Assembly (NCBI RefSeq): GCF_933775445.1
Contig: NC_065874.1
Span: 34,890,093 to 34,954,092 of the forward strand
Direction: 5' to 3'
Origin: Argentina anserina
Taxonomy: Eukaryota; Streptophyta; Magnoliopsida; Rosales; Rosaceae
Length of the DNA: 64,000 nt
Program-made: the position numbers and the translations under genes
Notes under the pieces: generated by a model
What the model was told of the DNA's origin: nothing
The model's database searches: none
The model's input: only the letters and a program-made list of their open reading frames with translations
In this document: positions 1 to 13,886 of the stretch, piece by piece
Layout: the number at the start of each line of letters is the position of its first letter
Numbering within the stretch: position 1 is the stretch's first letter

Positions 1-3000
1 GTCGGACTAGCACTCCTAACTTAGAGCAACTAAAAGTTCCAGTTATAACTGATAAACTAAAACATGAACATAAGGGGCTTGCCTGTTAGATTGCCGAGGA
101 TATAACTCATTCGGGTCTGGTGGTTCTGGTAAACAGGCCACAGGACCCACTTCAATACAATCAGAATAAGCAAATTTATATGCCTTCCTCACATATTCAT
201 CGACATCTAATCCATTGCCTGCACATATGAATAGAGATTACAGGAGGAAACAGTTTGATAGCAGAAATTACAGATTATCATTTTAGTTGGATATACATCT
301 TTCAATTGAGAAGCAGAATGCATTAGTATATCATACAAAAGGGGAAAGAATTTGCAAGGTACCATTGAACACCATTCTACATATAAAGAGCATGTTGATT
401 GCCAAGGCAATTGCTGATACGCCAAAAAAGAAACCAGAAGGCGAATACCGCTGAGATGCTTTTGAACCAGCTGTAACGTATACAGCACAGAGCTCATATG
501 CACAGAGAAGGGCAACAGCAAGAAGAAGAAGAATAGCAACAGCTCCTGTTTAATATAAGATACCAAACAAGTTTAATTCTTGCATAAATCTGTAAAAAGA
601 CAGTATAAGAACATAAATATGAAAAGCTAACACTTGAATATTTCAAACCACTATAGACACCCGACAAGTAACAAAGTCCATTCACTTATAATGTATGTGG
701 GACAGATATGCGCTATAACTAAGTCTTAAACCATATGAAGACTAAGGTACCATTTGCAATATCAATTATGTGTTCATAAAGGCAAACCTTGCCGGCTTCA
801 TTCTTATTATCTCAAGAAATTCAGATCTTACTACCTCTTTGCATTTACTAAACTATCATATCAAGAAAAATAAAGGTGATACAAAAATTAGGAAAAGGTC
901 CATGAAATACATACTTGAACTCTGCCATTGTGTTCGCCACCAAAGCATGATTGAATAGAAAGCCAGTAGAAGAGCAGTACCAGCCATAATTACAGCCAGA
1001 CCAATTATATGTCGATCCAATATTACAACCAACCAGCTTCCCCATATAATTAGTACAAGAACTGGAGAAATGACAAGAATCCATGCTGAGATTGAGAGAA
1101 AACCACATACTATATCCAGCTGAGGACCATGTAAGATATCTGGCCATTTCCTGGCGAATATCCAACTGAAAAGACAAATGGAGATCACAATTATAATGAG
1201 TTAAAGCTGCAGTGATTGAACAAAAAGATTGATTGTACGAATGTGTTTGATTCTTTAAGCATCCAATCATCAAATGACAACAAATACCATTAACGATCAT
1301 GATAGGGTAGAATGTCGTCACTAGTTTAAAGGAACAAGTAGAAGTTTCCTAGTCATGACATATAATAAAGAGTTCCACCAGGAATGACCTATTATTTATT
1401 CTTCACTCGGTCAGGAAAATATCGCACTTTCAAACTGATACAATGACTCTTGTATGCACTCCAGTATATATCATTTGTTAAGCAATCCTGTCGAAAATAT
1501 GTTAACAGACAGGATAAGTCCAAGTTTCTGACTTCCACAGAACTGTTCCATTTAAACAGTATAGAGCATCCAAACCGTTTGTCCTTTAGATTAGCAAGCC
1601 CTCCAATTGGAATTGATCCTTCTTTCACAACTTTGGATGCCAGATGTACATAAACACCAGAAATGCTAATTAGGCACATCTGTGGCCGCACACATCCAAT
1701 AAATTTAGGGTCTAGGATCAAAATATCAGCTGAAACTCCAACATATTAGTCAATATCTTCTTTCTCAGAAGTGTCAATCTTCAGTCTTTCCCGACAAATG
1801 CGCTCATCAATTTCAACAATCAGACATATACGTCCTTCAAATTGAGGAAATATCCTCTAAATTTAGAAAGATATCAAGCATGCAAAGAAAACTATTTTGA
1901 CAAATCTTTTGGACCCATTAGAATATAATTTAATAGTGTTACCAAAAATGTTCCCTATGAAGTTATCAAAACTCTAAACTTTGTATCCTATCGCTAATGA
2001 TTAATGAATAAGTATATTGTTGCAAGTGTTGTACACTAACCCAAAATTCTATGAAGGATCAACCAGTATCATTAATTGTAATCTTTGGTTTCCAAACAAA
2101 GCCAGATGTAAGAGAAAAAAAAAAGAATATCTAGTTCCCAATTTTGACAATCATAATAAAGAGTTATCAACTAGAAAACAGATGACAACAAATGAAAAAT
2201 CTTGTGCACTACCAATCTTTCACTAACAAAATCATGTTATCATGACAGCCCAAGGTATACAGCTCGGTACTCTCCAAAAACCGCATGAGCCATGTATTAT
2301 TAACAGCCTAAGACAATTTCCTCGGGTTTTAAGGAAATCCTGCGGACAAGGATTCTCAAGTTCACACCTACTTCTTCCTTTCTCAATTTTCCGAAACTAA
2401 ATACAATTTCCAATATTAAAATCTTAATGCATCTCTAATCCTCTAGCTTCTATTGGCTTTGAACAGTACAATGACGAAATTTTAACCAAATTAAAGTTCA
2501 GGTCCATACATTATAAGTACAATAGTGATCAAGGTAACACATTTTATCTTATTAGTCTAAGCAATTATTGGAAGAATCTTTTTCCACCACCTGACCTTAC
2601 TTGGTTTAAAAAAAACAAGATGTCTACTGCTGTTAGACCTCTCAAAATCAATCGGCTGAGTTTGACAACACAAAAGTTGTTTACTCTCCTGTTAGAATTC
2701 TCACTCCTAAACACCCAAATCTGTCACAGCCTAGACTCTTCTCGGAACCCCCAAGTTCGACAACTTGAACTCCCACTCAACCCGAAATTTCCAAACTTGC
2801 TTACTGATAACTGAAGGTATCCTCCTCAGCCTCTCTATCTATATAACCATGAAACCCAATGGGCAAACCATATGCTACATTTTCCACTGGTATCATGAAA
2901 CACTAACTAAAATGCATGAATGAACAAGTACATTGATCCAACCATCAACTAGATTCCAGTAGCATAAGTTAAGGTAATGCAGTTAATCTAGTTGTTAAGT

Positions 3001-3157
3001 GTTGGAATTTAAGTTGATGGAATTAAATTTACCTGTAGATCCTCCAAGGCCTCCAATTGACAAGCCAGAGTATAGAAAATGAAGCAGAACCCAGAACGGA
3101 GAAAAGGGTTCCTGAAATCACGCACGCGAGCAGCACGTGACGCTCATCTCCTTCCAT
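1..3157 (-). CDS. DEK1: DEK1 phytocalpain, N-terminal exons (partial)
   Basis: DEFECTIVE KERNEL 1 is a very large plasma-membrane protein with many membrane spans and a cytosolic calpain cysteine protease domain; it controls epidermal identity and division-plane orientation. Only the start is here. Coding exons (minus): 3157-3033, 1165-915, 545-363, 218-83, about 231 codons in continuous frame; the rest, including the calpain domain, lies beyond the left edge. The start MEGDERHVLLA fits the family N-terminus, followed by NWRPWRIYSWIFARKWPD, a hydrophobic stretch with WWRTQWQSSR, then YVTAGSKASQRYSPSGFFFG and a loop with VGPVACLPEPPDPNELYPR. At least five hydrophobic spans are visible. Intron 1 is 1.87 kb; open frames inside it are not coding. 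The fourth exon appears to end at a GC donor (AACAG|GCAAGC). Family identification is by recall of conserved segments and is very secure. Confidence 0.95.
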
Positions 3158-6100
3158 GGCTTCCTTGTCTTGTCACTTATACAACACATGCATTTCTCCC
3201 CCAACTTCCGATTTCGGCGGAAAGATTCCAACTTTGTGAGTGAGTTGCCCTCAATCCAGTGGCCTCAATTGCCCAGAATGGCACTCAATTCAGGGCAAAT
3301 GGGTAATTTCGGAAATTTATTCTGAGGTCTGGGACTAGGGTTTGGAGCTGGGCACGAGGTGTGAAGTGAAGCAGGAGCTGAAGAAGAAGAGTGAAAGCCC
3401 AGGTTTTGGGTCAATAAGCACACACAGGAGGAAGAAGATGATGGGATGAAATTAGGGCTTGTTTGGTTAAAAAGATATGAGCTTTAATGTGATGCTTGCT
3501 TGGGTTTCCAGAAGGGAGAAAGAGTAAAGATTAAAACCCTACTGAGATGTATGTTTTGTGTCAACTGTCAAGTGAAAAAAGGGAAGGGCTTTTTCAGAGA
3601 GAGAGACAGACAGATAACAAAACCAAACTTAATTTTCAATTTAAATTTTAAAAAAGGAAAAATCAAAAAGCAAAGGAGAGTGGCCATTAAAATAACAGCT
3701 ATCTCTGTGCCCTTGAGGGAACAATGCCCCACTTTGGGACTGTGCTCTTGTGAGCCACGCGCTGATTGAGTGGAAGGAGAGGTCTTGTTGGGGATAGTTG
3801 GCTAGTGGCTATTGGGAGGTGGTGTGAGAGTGAGAGTAGGAGTGGGGGAAAGTGGGGTGAACTAGATTTTTCTCACCATTTTCAGACAAGAGAACAAAGC
3901 ATGAAAATTCAATAAGACTTACCACACAAAAAAGAGGCCACAGTTATGAGTTTAATATGTTGAGGAGTCAAGATTGTTTTGCCATGGGACTGATTTCTTG
4001 AAATAGTAGGTGTAGAATAATGTGGTTCCTACTACAGTGTTTGTTTAATTAAGTAAATAATTAGCAGCAGGTGGGTTTAATTTCTCTAGTATTATAATTC
4101 TTGTGATTGACTTGTGGTCTTTGACACTAACAGAAGGAGGAGAATGATTTGCTTTTGAATTAATTGAGTCGTGTTTGCTGCTACGTCAATTGTCAAATCA
4201 AATGCAAGGCAAACCAGAGCTAATATAGCCAACTGTCAGCTGCACAATTTCCCAATCTGGTTTTAGCTGTGAGAGTCAGACCATTTGAACACAGGATCTG
4301 GGCTACCTCAACTTGTGAGCTTCAAGCAAAAGCTTGATTACAATGAATGAAATGTAGAAGAGCTTCAAGCTATCAGTCTTCTGTAGTTAATTTCATAACA
4401 TAGGCCTTATGTCTATTGATTTGTCGGAGGTTGTAAGCCATGGTGTTAGATTATAATACATACACTTTGGCAAAGATGAACAATGCAGAGATAGTAATTT
4501 AGTGGAGCGCATATAGTTAATCACTTATCGATTTTGTTTTAATTATCCTGATATATCATCGATATATCGGTAAAAATTAAGAAAACAATCTGATATCCTC
4601 TATATCCTTTCAATTTATCACTGAACGCTAATTTGTTGGTCAAAATTCGATATATCAAGTCAATCCGATTTTGACTCGATATATCAAACTTTTAAAATAA
4701 AATAAAATGTTATCGTTTTATTTTTGCAAGGAAAGAAAAAATGTCTAAACTTAAATTTAATATGAGTTGTGCCTCAAATCAGTGAAAAAAAATCATTTTC
4801 TTAAAACACAAAAACTTCATATTCACATTTAAACGCCAAAGTTTTAATTAGGAAAGACAAAAACATCATCATGTGAAACCTCAAACTTTATATGTGAAGT
4901 CAAATCACTGCTTATCTGTCTCAATCCTTATTTAGACACTTATTTTAATTATTTAAAACTATTTGTGTATTTTTCTTTGATACTTATTTGTAGTATAATT
5001 AATAAATATGTTAAATTTAACTGAACAATTAGCATATCCGATAAATCTGATGTATTCTAATAAATCTTAATATATATTTTTTCGAAACCGATACGATGTC
5101 GATAAGTGATATTTAGATTATTGCTTATCGGTGCAAGTGAAGTGTGCAACAAAAGGAGTGGCATATATGCACATGAGAACTGGGTTGAAAATGGATTCCA
5201 AAATCCCATCACATGTTGAGCAATACGGGCTTCGTTTAGGGGTTTAAATTTGTCCTGAACTTGCACAAAGACATACCTCAATAGCAAGTTGGTGTCCCAT
5301 GAAGACAGTCGTATGATGACCTATTTGAAATTAAATTTAATAGCATCCTAAAAATGCTAATTAGGAGAATAACCTGTATTTGGATGCTAAAAACTCACAA
5401 TGACTCGTATTTTGATTAATTATACTTAATTTCGTGTTCTTTCATTAGGGGTCAAAGTCTCTTCTCCCTATCGATGGAATCCAATATTCCAACCATTTGT
5501 TTGACCTCATTCAATGTTGAACGAGTTGATCACAACACCGGCAATTATTATCAGCTACTAAAATAAGGATCAAGCTTATGACAACATTCACCAATGTATT
5601 GTATCCAAAAAAAAAAAATTCACCAATGTACAGTGTGTTGGAAAGTCAATCATTACTGGATGACAAGCATTAGCTAAACACATTTTAGAAATGTGATCGT
5701 TCATCAGACGACGATGGATTCCGGGGATCATAAATTGTATTCGAACTTGGGAGTTGAGACATCTGTAAGCATTTTGTTGATAAAAGCATCTTACTACTAA
5801 ACTAAATGCCACTTAGCTAAACTCCATAGATGGTGATCATGTCTGCACAATTGATCCACAACATGATTGATCCCCTGGTTCACGGGCAAAACTATTTGGA
5901 GAGAACATGAACCTTGATCATCATTAGTAAGATATCAACCAAAAAGGCCATCATTAAAAAGAGGTTTCAAGCTCATCAGCTCACACGACATTTGAGTCCT
6001 GGTCCTTCCTCCTTACTGTTGCGTCAAACCAGGTGGCAAATCTATATTTTCCAACAACGGTAGTAGGTAGCCGAAAAAGACTCCCATATGGTTCTTAAAC

Positions 6101-7016
6101 TTCTTAAATTATAGTTCTATATGGAAATGCAACCTAGCTGTTTTCGCGTTTAAACAAGACACGCAGCCGCCCTTAGGGGCCATTAATGGAATCTGAACTT
6201 GGGAGAAGAAGAAGATGATGTATCACAGAGAACCTCGAATGGAATTCCAAGAGGAACCGCACTCGTAATTGTAAAATGCAAAGTGGCTCTTGTTGAGGAG
6301 GATCGTGTTGCAATCTGCCAAGTGTCCTCTCTGGGGTTTCATATTCTAACAAAAGGTGTCTGTCTGATCGAGCAGTATGGGATGCATCCACGACCGAATT
6401 GAATATTGCAGTGTCCTCCACCCACATGCAGAATCTCATCCCAGCGTAACTTTTCCCCCAACAGCATATTCTTGACTCCACCACACCACCCAATTCAGGT
6501 TTGAAATTTGCAGGAACATTTCATATAAAACTGAAGAAACCAAAAGAGAGCCGTTTTTAAGCAAACCAGAATTAGGAGAGTGTAATGCTCAAGATTAGAT
6601 TGGAGTTTTAGGGCCCGAAAGAAACTGATTACATTCATTCATCGACTAACAAGCAACTCCAAGGAGATCAAGGAGTGTACAAACAAATAGAGTACAGAGC
6701 TGGAGTTATAAAGCAGAAAAGGGCCTGTTTCTTTAGGCTTTTGAGAAACTTGGTCACTTCCTTCCTTCCTTCCTTCCTTCACATCCCACCCACTTACATG
6801 CATGGAGAGATTCTTTTACTAAAACACAAAGAGTCAAAACTTGCCACTAGAGAGAAAAAAAGGACAATCACATGATTTACTACCAGACCAGCCACAAGCC
6901 CAACCTAAGAGTGAAAAGGGGTATACAACGAGGAGAAGAGAGAAAAGGGTATTACACTAGAATGAATGATACACATTGGGGGAGGGTGAAAATGGGTTTC
7001 CTTTTTAACTACTACT
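3158..7016. other. Spacer between DEK1 and the neprosin-domain gene
   Basis: No convincing gene. The first roughly 600 bases are the DEK1 5' leader and promoter (GA-rich, with an AGGGTTT telo-box-like motif near 3340). The middle, about 4.5-5.1 kb, holds an AT-rich repeat with palindromic CGATATATCG motifs, listed separately. The right part, about 6.6-7.0 kb, should contain the 3' UTR of the neprosin gene and a short CTTC tandem repeat at 6761-6780. Open frames here are short and unlike known proteins. Confidence 0.6.
4516..5115. mobile_element. Possible degenerate non-autonomous DNA transposon
   Basis: The ends carry an inverted match of 11-12 bases (TCACTTATCGA near 4517 and its complement TCGATAAGTGA near 5099-5109). 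The interior has repeated CGATATATCG and TCGATATATCA motifs, as is common in subterminal regions of hAT-like miniature elements. I could not find a matching target-site duplication, so the boundaries are approximate and the class is uncertain. No coding capacity. Confidence 0.3.
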
Positions 7017-9708
7017 TCATGGGCAATTTGAGTTTCTACCTGGTCCTCCATAGTAAAAGTAGTGACCCCAATCCCCATTACTTCCTGTCTGAACATCATA
7101 GCAGTTTGACTGCTCTGTGAAGGTGCCTAATCCTTTGGGGGCCTTGAGATTATTGGAGCTATCAACAACTTGAATGTTCCTGAAATAACTTGATTTTCCA
7201 AAACCCTCCTCCGGGAAACGCCCGCTGCCCATTTGCGTTGAGGTGTGGCGGCCGTCTGGCTCTGAATTTACAACCTCACCTCCCCATTCAATCATGGAAG
7301 CACTGTCGGCCAAGTACGAGAACAGGAAAGAAGGCCAATAACCCAACACATAGTCATTGCCGAACTGCATCCACCAATGTCCCTCCTTCGGATCCTACAA
7401 AATATACAAGTTCTTCAGAAAATGAATAAAGAAGGGTGAACAAAACAAGTTTACTACCTACTGCTTCACTACAAATGGGCTCCTGGCTTAAGCAAAGCAT
7501 GCTAAGCTAAAAAAGGCTTAGCAGTGAGACATGATAAGGTCCTTTTCATCTTCACCACCCGTGACATTCATGCAATGAAGGGTAGATGAAAATTGGGCAC
7601 AAGCAATAGTGTCCTTTTGATCATCTACAATGATGGAATCAGGGATCCAAAAACAAAATGCCAAGAGATTCCCAGCATTTTATTTCAAATCATTGAAGGT
7701 GTATGTTTTCTTCAGCAATTTCACTTCTCTTTTACACCAGACTGTTATGTTAGCCATTGGTTTTTACCTTCCAGACAAGAATACTGATATCGTATTGGGA
7801 AGTCCGGTAGCTCGACACAGGAGAGATGCTTGCACCCATTGCTATTTCACTGTTGATTTGAATAAAGCCTGAGCACAAGAGATTGTAGCAACCAGTGGCT
7901 TGATATGCATCACTCTGTAAACACGGCCATGAAAATTAGGGAAATGCAACAAGACAAGGGAAAAGAGCTCAAAAAAAGTATGTGGAAGTATTGTTTGGAA
8001 GCTTACAGTCCAGTACGTAAACAGTCTGGTGTTGTTGTCACCATAGAGGTCTGGGCTGACCTGTTATTGTCATGCACCAACAAGTATCAAGATCATCTAA
8101 ATTCAACTTCAGAAAAGGGAAATTTAGACTCAAATCATTTCTGGCCTAGAGGATTAGAGCGAACAAAAAATTGTACCTGCCAACCAGCTTCAATGCTGTT
8201 CAGGTCTTCACCAAAAGAGCCTCCTAAAATCCAAAGCTGAGACAAGCTGAACTCATTAGGCTGTTGAATCTTGGGCTCCCATACATTGATGGTTGCTTTT
8301 GCTCCATAATACTTGTCCCCATTCACATATGCAATTGCATGCTAAACATCCCCAAATGGTAATGAACAGATACATTAGAAACAGAATCAAGAAGGCTAGC
8401 GAAAGAGACCCACTGGAAACATCACCAAAGACACTTCATTTCTTTCAAATGTTAACAAAGCGTTAATCTTTACCTGATGACCACTCTCATTGACAAGATC
8501 AGGGTCTGCAGACTTGGGAATGGTTTTCTGCTTCTTCCTACCATATCTTTTGACTGAGCTTGCCCTCAAAATATCATCTTTCTTCGTCCTCCTCACGGGT
8601 ATGGTATCTTCAGGGCATCTACCGTTCACATGCCACAGCTGGGTGTTTGGTCTTTCTTTCGGTTTATCAGTTACTTTGTTTTCTTGAAATAAGCCTTCTG
8701 GGTGGTAGTTAGGCCTCAACTAGTAAAGCAAACAGATCAAAAACACTTAGAAACAAAGCATAAAACAAAAGAGTAGAAAATATTGTCAACAATAAAGGTT
8801 CATGGTGGAGGAAAACGAACCTGAATTTTGTGGTCTTTGAGATAAGGGTGATCAAAAGCAGGTTGCTGAGAGATGGGAACACAGTCTATTATATCCCCAT
8901 CTGGGCTCTGATGACAATCAAAATTGAGAACAGTTCAGTGTTAGATCTTAGGTAATGAAAGCGGTGGGCATGTTAGATTCTGAACCCATTAACAATGAAG
9001 AAAATCACATTTCAAGTCAATGAAGCAACTCAGTTGAAGCAAAAGACTTCAAATTTATGCTATGCCTGGTCACTGAGACAGTGTTTTATCATAACAAATG
9101 AGGTTTAGATATCAATTTTTTTTAAAAAAAAAATCATTCTGCTGATTTCCATTATTGCTTCAATAACTCTCTTTAAAGTTTAAAGGGAAATCATTGCAGA
9201 GTGAGAGAAGACAAGAAACAATCAGAAAAAGCATTACTTTATAAAATAAAATAAATCCTGGAAAATAAACTCTGAAAATCACAATTAGAGCACAGAAGAT
9301 ACGTATTCGAATTCACACCCCATTTGATTCCAGAGAAACAAACCATGAACACCTCCCAGAGATATATACACAAACCATAAAATCCACTTTTCATTCAAAA
9401 CAAAAGAAACCCAAGTAATGTATATTTGTGCTCACTTTCCACCGCTTTCCCAGCAACCAAAGAAAGTCCAATGAAGAAAGAAAAGAAGAAGACAAAGGTG
9501 AAAGAAATAGAGAAAAAGAAAAAACCTTGATGCTTTTCACAGCAGGCTTGTTCAAACGGTTGAGGTGCTTCTGAACCTCAAGCTTCTGTTTTGATGAAGC
9601 AGTTAATCTGGCCTCACAGGACAAAGAGATGAACAACAAACCCCATAAGCAAACCAGCACTGCTTCGGCTATCCTAGACCTCCCTCTGCGAAACTGAGCA
9701 AAACCCAT
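7017..9708 (-). CDS. Neprosin-domain (DUF239) secreted protein
   Basis: Seven exons: 9708-9526, 8907-8821, 8719-8474, 8341-8177, 8060-8007, 7914-7768, 7394-7017; 419 aa, normal for the family. An N-terminal signal peptide (about residues 12-33, hydrophobic core [14 protein letters not shown]) predicts secretion. Next comes the neprosin activation-peptide region (DUF4409) with [39 protein letters not shown] and [11 protein letters not shown], and then the C-terminal neprosin domain with [21 protein letters not shown] and a GYWPSFLF segment. Neprosin of pitcher plants is a glutamate-class prolyl endopeptidase; most land-plant paralogues, including this one, have no demonstrated substrate, so protease activity is inference. 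All introns are GT-AG. The 5' leader is rich in GA on the sense strand because of CT microsatellites upstream. It sits next to DEK1, as I recall for Arabidopsis At1g55350/At1g55360. Confidence 0.93.
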
Positions 9709-9952
9709 TTTGCAAATTCAAAGACCCTAACAGCTCAAAATCAAAGCAGAGCTCTTTTATCTCTCTTTGTCACAAACACACAGAGAGAGCGAACTACAGA
9801 AACGACGCAGTAGTGCAGTTTCAATTAGAGAGGAAGCACATTGAGCAACACTGAGTTGTCTCAAACTGAAGCCCCAAAATGAAAACGAAGTAGCTTTGTG
9901 CAAGGTGGGGGTGATTCTTCACACAAAACTCCAATAAAACTGACCACCACTG

Positions 9953-9994
<42 letters not shown>

Positions 9995-12900
9995 AAAAGA
10001 ACCCGCTTAGGCACTTTGTCGTTTTCTCTCTCTACTTTCTTCACACTTCAAGAAGTGCACATCTCTTCCTTTCTTGTCATTTTCTCTCTCTCTCTCTCTC
10101 CAACTTTCGTTGCAGTAATTTAACAATGGATGCCCCTCTGTTCTCACTTTGATTTTCTTCTTAGACCTTATTATGATTTAGTTTTCTATTTTTAGGGCTC
10201 CTGCACGAGCACGGGTAAAGGCGAACATTTTCGAACGGAAGATGTTGAGACTCGACAGAAGATGTCATCATTTAGAAAAAAAAGAGTTGCCATATTCTCT
10301 TCCGAGCTACTTCTCTATACTGCCCATTTAATGCTAATAACGATGATAATTTTAGATATTTAATTTCGTATTTCACTACATTACTTGGTGATTTAACTTA
10401 AAAAGATATATTTTTTCCTATGTGATTTTTACAACATTCATTCTGATTTCCAACGGATCACAAGTTCAAAAGATCTCAATTGTCTTGGTACAATTCAGGT
10501 TTGAATCCGCTGAGGTATGTTGTATTTTAGTGTTTAAACAAAATCCCCCAGAGATCGATTAATATATCAGTTTAAAAAGTATATCGGCAAACTGTATGAC
10601 CTTGATTAAACATTCCTCACTGGCTTATCTTTATTCGTCTATTTTGGTTCTTGTGATTTTGATATTGTGTGTGTTGGTATGCTATTCATTCTATCTAAAT
10701 TTTTAACACAAAATTATAGGCAATTTGGTGTTTAATATTTTTCTATCGAACAAAGGGGTTTGTAATTAATAGGGATAAGTGAGTGAGAACTCCCAAAATT
10801 TGGTGTAAAATAAAAAATTCGATCATGGTTACCTCCAAAACTTTGTTGAGTCGCACGCAGTGACGTGACGGAGCTTAGTGTAACCTTCCCAGAAGGATTT
10901 CTAGCCACTTACATGTTGTTTATTGTGCTAAACACTAATTTCTTGATAATCAGCCTAGCAAAAATAAAAGGTTATGAAGTAATTATTCATAACTCATCCC
11001 ACATTTCAAACAGATGAATGCTTACTTTAATTATGCGTTTTCTTTGTTTTTTTAGATTATAATTATGTGTTAGTTATATCAAAATCATGGTATTTTTGTC
11101 ATTAAAAACATAATTACCGTATAAAGGCTAGTTATTTAGTATGCAAATTTAAATTTGTACCATATGATCCTCACAATTCCGGACCATGTGTGTTGATGTT
11201 TAGAAGTTATTTTACACATCTCATGCTCATTACATTTTTTTTAAAGATGATGATTACCTTCATTCAAATCGCAAATAAAAATTAAGAGAAGACATCTACA
11301 TGTCACCCACTACCACCTTTTTTCAGAATAGATAAATATTTATGACAAAACTCAAATGACACATATTCTGTCCACCTATCTAAGCAATAAGCACTATGCA
11401 CAAAGAAATTCCATGAACACCATGAGAGAGCAACTAACAAAAAAATAAATAAACAAAGAATGAAGCAAAACGAAAAAAACGAAAGAAAACCCATAATCTT
11501 CCTTAAAGTGAAGTCTTAGGTTATTTTAGGCCAGGACATTTTCAATTCTCGGCTCCGTCCATGGTCGCACAATGTACAAACGGAGACAGAAGTTCATGCA
11601 TATTTGTAAATAGATGTCTCACGTGAACCTTTCGTAATAGATATATGTAGTTTAGTAATCACGAATAGCTTTCTTTTCTCCAAACTTTTATAAATAAATT
11701 TAAAATTGATATTGTAACTGTTACTCCACGGTATAAATGCATGGTGTGACATACTACTAGTAACTGCCATACCACGGGCAACAACTTGGGGTTGTCGTTT
11801 GGGAACCCTGCTCTTTTCCCAGTTCATGAAACATCTTTTCGGCTTCACCATTTTGCCCTTTTTGAATCACAGTCGGATTTACCTAAGTTGCCATGTCGTG
11901 ACCAAATGAAAATTCAAGCGTCGGCCCTATCATTGAATGGCTGGTTTCTTCATGTTTGGAATCGAATGAGTTACTGTATTTTTGTGTTCATAGTGGGTCC
12001 TCACAAATAATTGCATAATTTAAACGTCATTAATTGGAATCCAATGAAAATTGCTCGTGACCAACCAAAAATAAAATACCATATCATCACCTTAATCTTC
12101 TTCTTGTTCTGAAAAATAAGAATGGAGACTTTAGCAGTGAGTGAGGGAGCTGGGAATCCTTAACAACGTGGAGTCTCATCCACGATCGTGGTTTTTTTGT
12201 TATTCTGGACAAAGATTCTTATGCTCCAATCCAATTATATATGTATATGCAACCTTATTGTAATGCCAATTAGCATATTAATACAGTTCTAGTGGATGGC
12301 AGGGGTTTTTGAGTATATTTTATGAGCTTAGGTGGTGAAGCAGATTAAATATATGAATTGGGAACAATGGTCACCAGTCGCTTAAATAAGGTCTAATATA
12401 AATGTGTTCAACCATGGAAGTACACAATTTCCTAGTGGTCAAAATATGACAATTGTTTAATCTTATAGCGAAAAAATGTCAGTTCAATTAACAATAGTTA
12501 GGCTTATTAGTGTACATTTGGTAGCCATCACTGCCATTACAGTGATTTCGATTTGTTTATTATTATTATTTTAATCATTTTTAGATTAATGTGGATTATC
12601 TTACGTTGCACTGATATTGATCCATGTTACACTACATAAAACTAAAGGGCAACTCTACCTCGTAACACCAGACTGAAAACAAAGTGTTACGTAAGCTCAT
12701 CTATTTTTGTACTGAGTAAGTGACACTGAACATAATATCAACCGGATAGACAAACAAACATGTACTTAACTCTTAATCCCATTAGCTATAGACTTGACAT
12801 TAACTGTTTTGCCCCATCACCACGTAGAAAGACGTTATCTACAGTCTTATATATGTGTATATGTGTAAGTGTGTGACGCTGATCTCAGTTGCATTTGTCT

Positions 12901-13072
12901 TAATGTGTGGTATCCTCGTTAGCTTTATTTTCCACCAGGGTATATATAGCTTCGGAAGTGCTACATGCATAAGTTGGAATCTGAGATGCTTGATTTTGTA
13001 TGTGTTGGATACAAGGCAGGTCTGAGCATACAGCATGTGGTATGCAACCAAATTGGAGGGCATGGGTGATCG
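9709..13072. other. Neprosin-gene promoter and gene-poor spacer
   Basis: The first roughly 450 bases are the leader and promoter of the minus-strand neprosin gene, with two CT tracts. Beyond about 10.2 kb the DNA is AT-rich with scattered short open frames that look random in composition, lack recognisable domains and do not join through splice sites. No RNA gene was recognised. Confidence 0.55.
9954..9993. repeat. (CT)20 microsatellite
   Basis: Perfect dinucleotide tract of 40 bases, about 250 bases upstream of the neprosin-gene start codon, read as GA on the transcribed strand. A second, shorter CT tract lies at 10083-10100. Such tracts are common in plant promoters and 5' leaders. Confidence 0.97.
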
Positions 13073-13080
13073 ATCGATAT

Positions 13081-13886
13081 TAGGGCTCTGGTATATCAGT
13101 TGTAATTTTCCAATACCATATACCAATCAATATATATTTGGTATGAAAAATCCACATTTTATACCAACCAATAATGTTGGTATACCAATTAAGTGTTACG
13201 GTTGGTACGGTTGTTAATGGGCTTGTACCAACATATTTAAGGCCCAAAAATTGAAAGACCCAATCCAAATAAGTAATAACAAATAAGTGAAATAACAATA
13301 GAATTTCAAACTTATACGACTTCAACCAAATTACTAAATATAAAGTCATAAATAGAAAGTCAAAGTCCAAATAGTCAAATTGTTAAATTACTTATGAATT
13401 CTCAAAACAATTGAAAAAATAAATGATAGGTTTAATTGCGATATATGTTGACATGTTGTAAGCAGTGATGATGCTACTGATAGGTCTAAGTATTTGTACT
13501 TGGAAATTCGATTGAATCAATTCATTCATAATTAAATAAAGAAATTGAAGACGAGAAAAATAATGTATTTGAGAAAGAAACTCAGAGAGATTATATTAAG
13601 ATTAGTAGATTTATACGGTTGGATTTATTTTTCAATAAATATACGGTTGAAATATAAAGATATATATATTCATATTTTTTAATTAAATAATTTAATATAA
13701 TATAAGTTGGTAGGTACGATATATCATGGTATATGAAAAATCTATACGACATACATACCATATTTTTAATATTAGTACGATATATTGTACCATATATCAT
13801 GTACCGAGTATTTAATATACCAATATATTTAATACGGTTGGTATATAAATTAATTAAGATGGTTTTATATATCATTACCACCCCTG
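13081..13886. mobile_element. hAT-like non-autonomous transposon (806 bp)
   Basis: The element is flanked by a perfect 8-bp target-site duplication ATCGATAT (13073-13080 and 13887-13894), the size used by hAT transposases. Its left end reads TAGGGCTCTGGTA and its right end is the imperfect inverse (TACCACCCCTG), matching the common hAT-type YAGGGGTGG terminus. Subterminal regions hold many copies of GGTATA/TATACC and GGTACGGTT motifs. It encodes nothing recognisable, so it must depend on a transposase elsewhere. The duplication is of low complexity, hence less than full confidence. Confidence 0.75.

Noticed and set aside
848..1721. Minus-strand open frames of 109-157 codons in this stretch
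   Set aside because: The 848-1321 frame is a shadow of DEK1 exon 2 in another phase, and 1392-1721 lies wholly in DEK1 intron 1 without homology or splice partners.
10440..10530. Possible tRNA-derived SINE because of a GGTTTGAATCC B-box-like motif near 10499
   Set aside because: No convincing A box at the proper distance, no A-tail and no target-site duplication.
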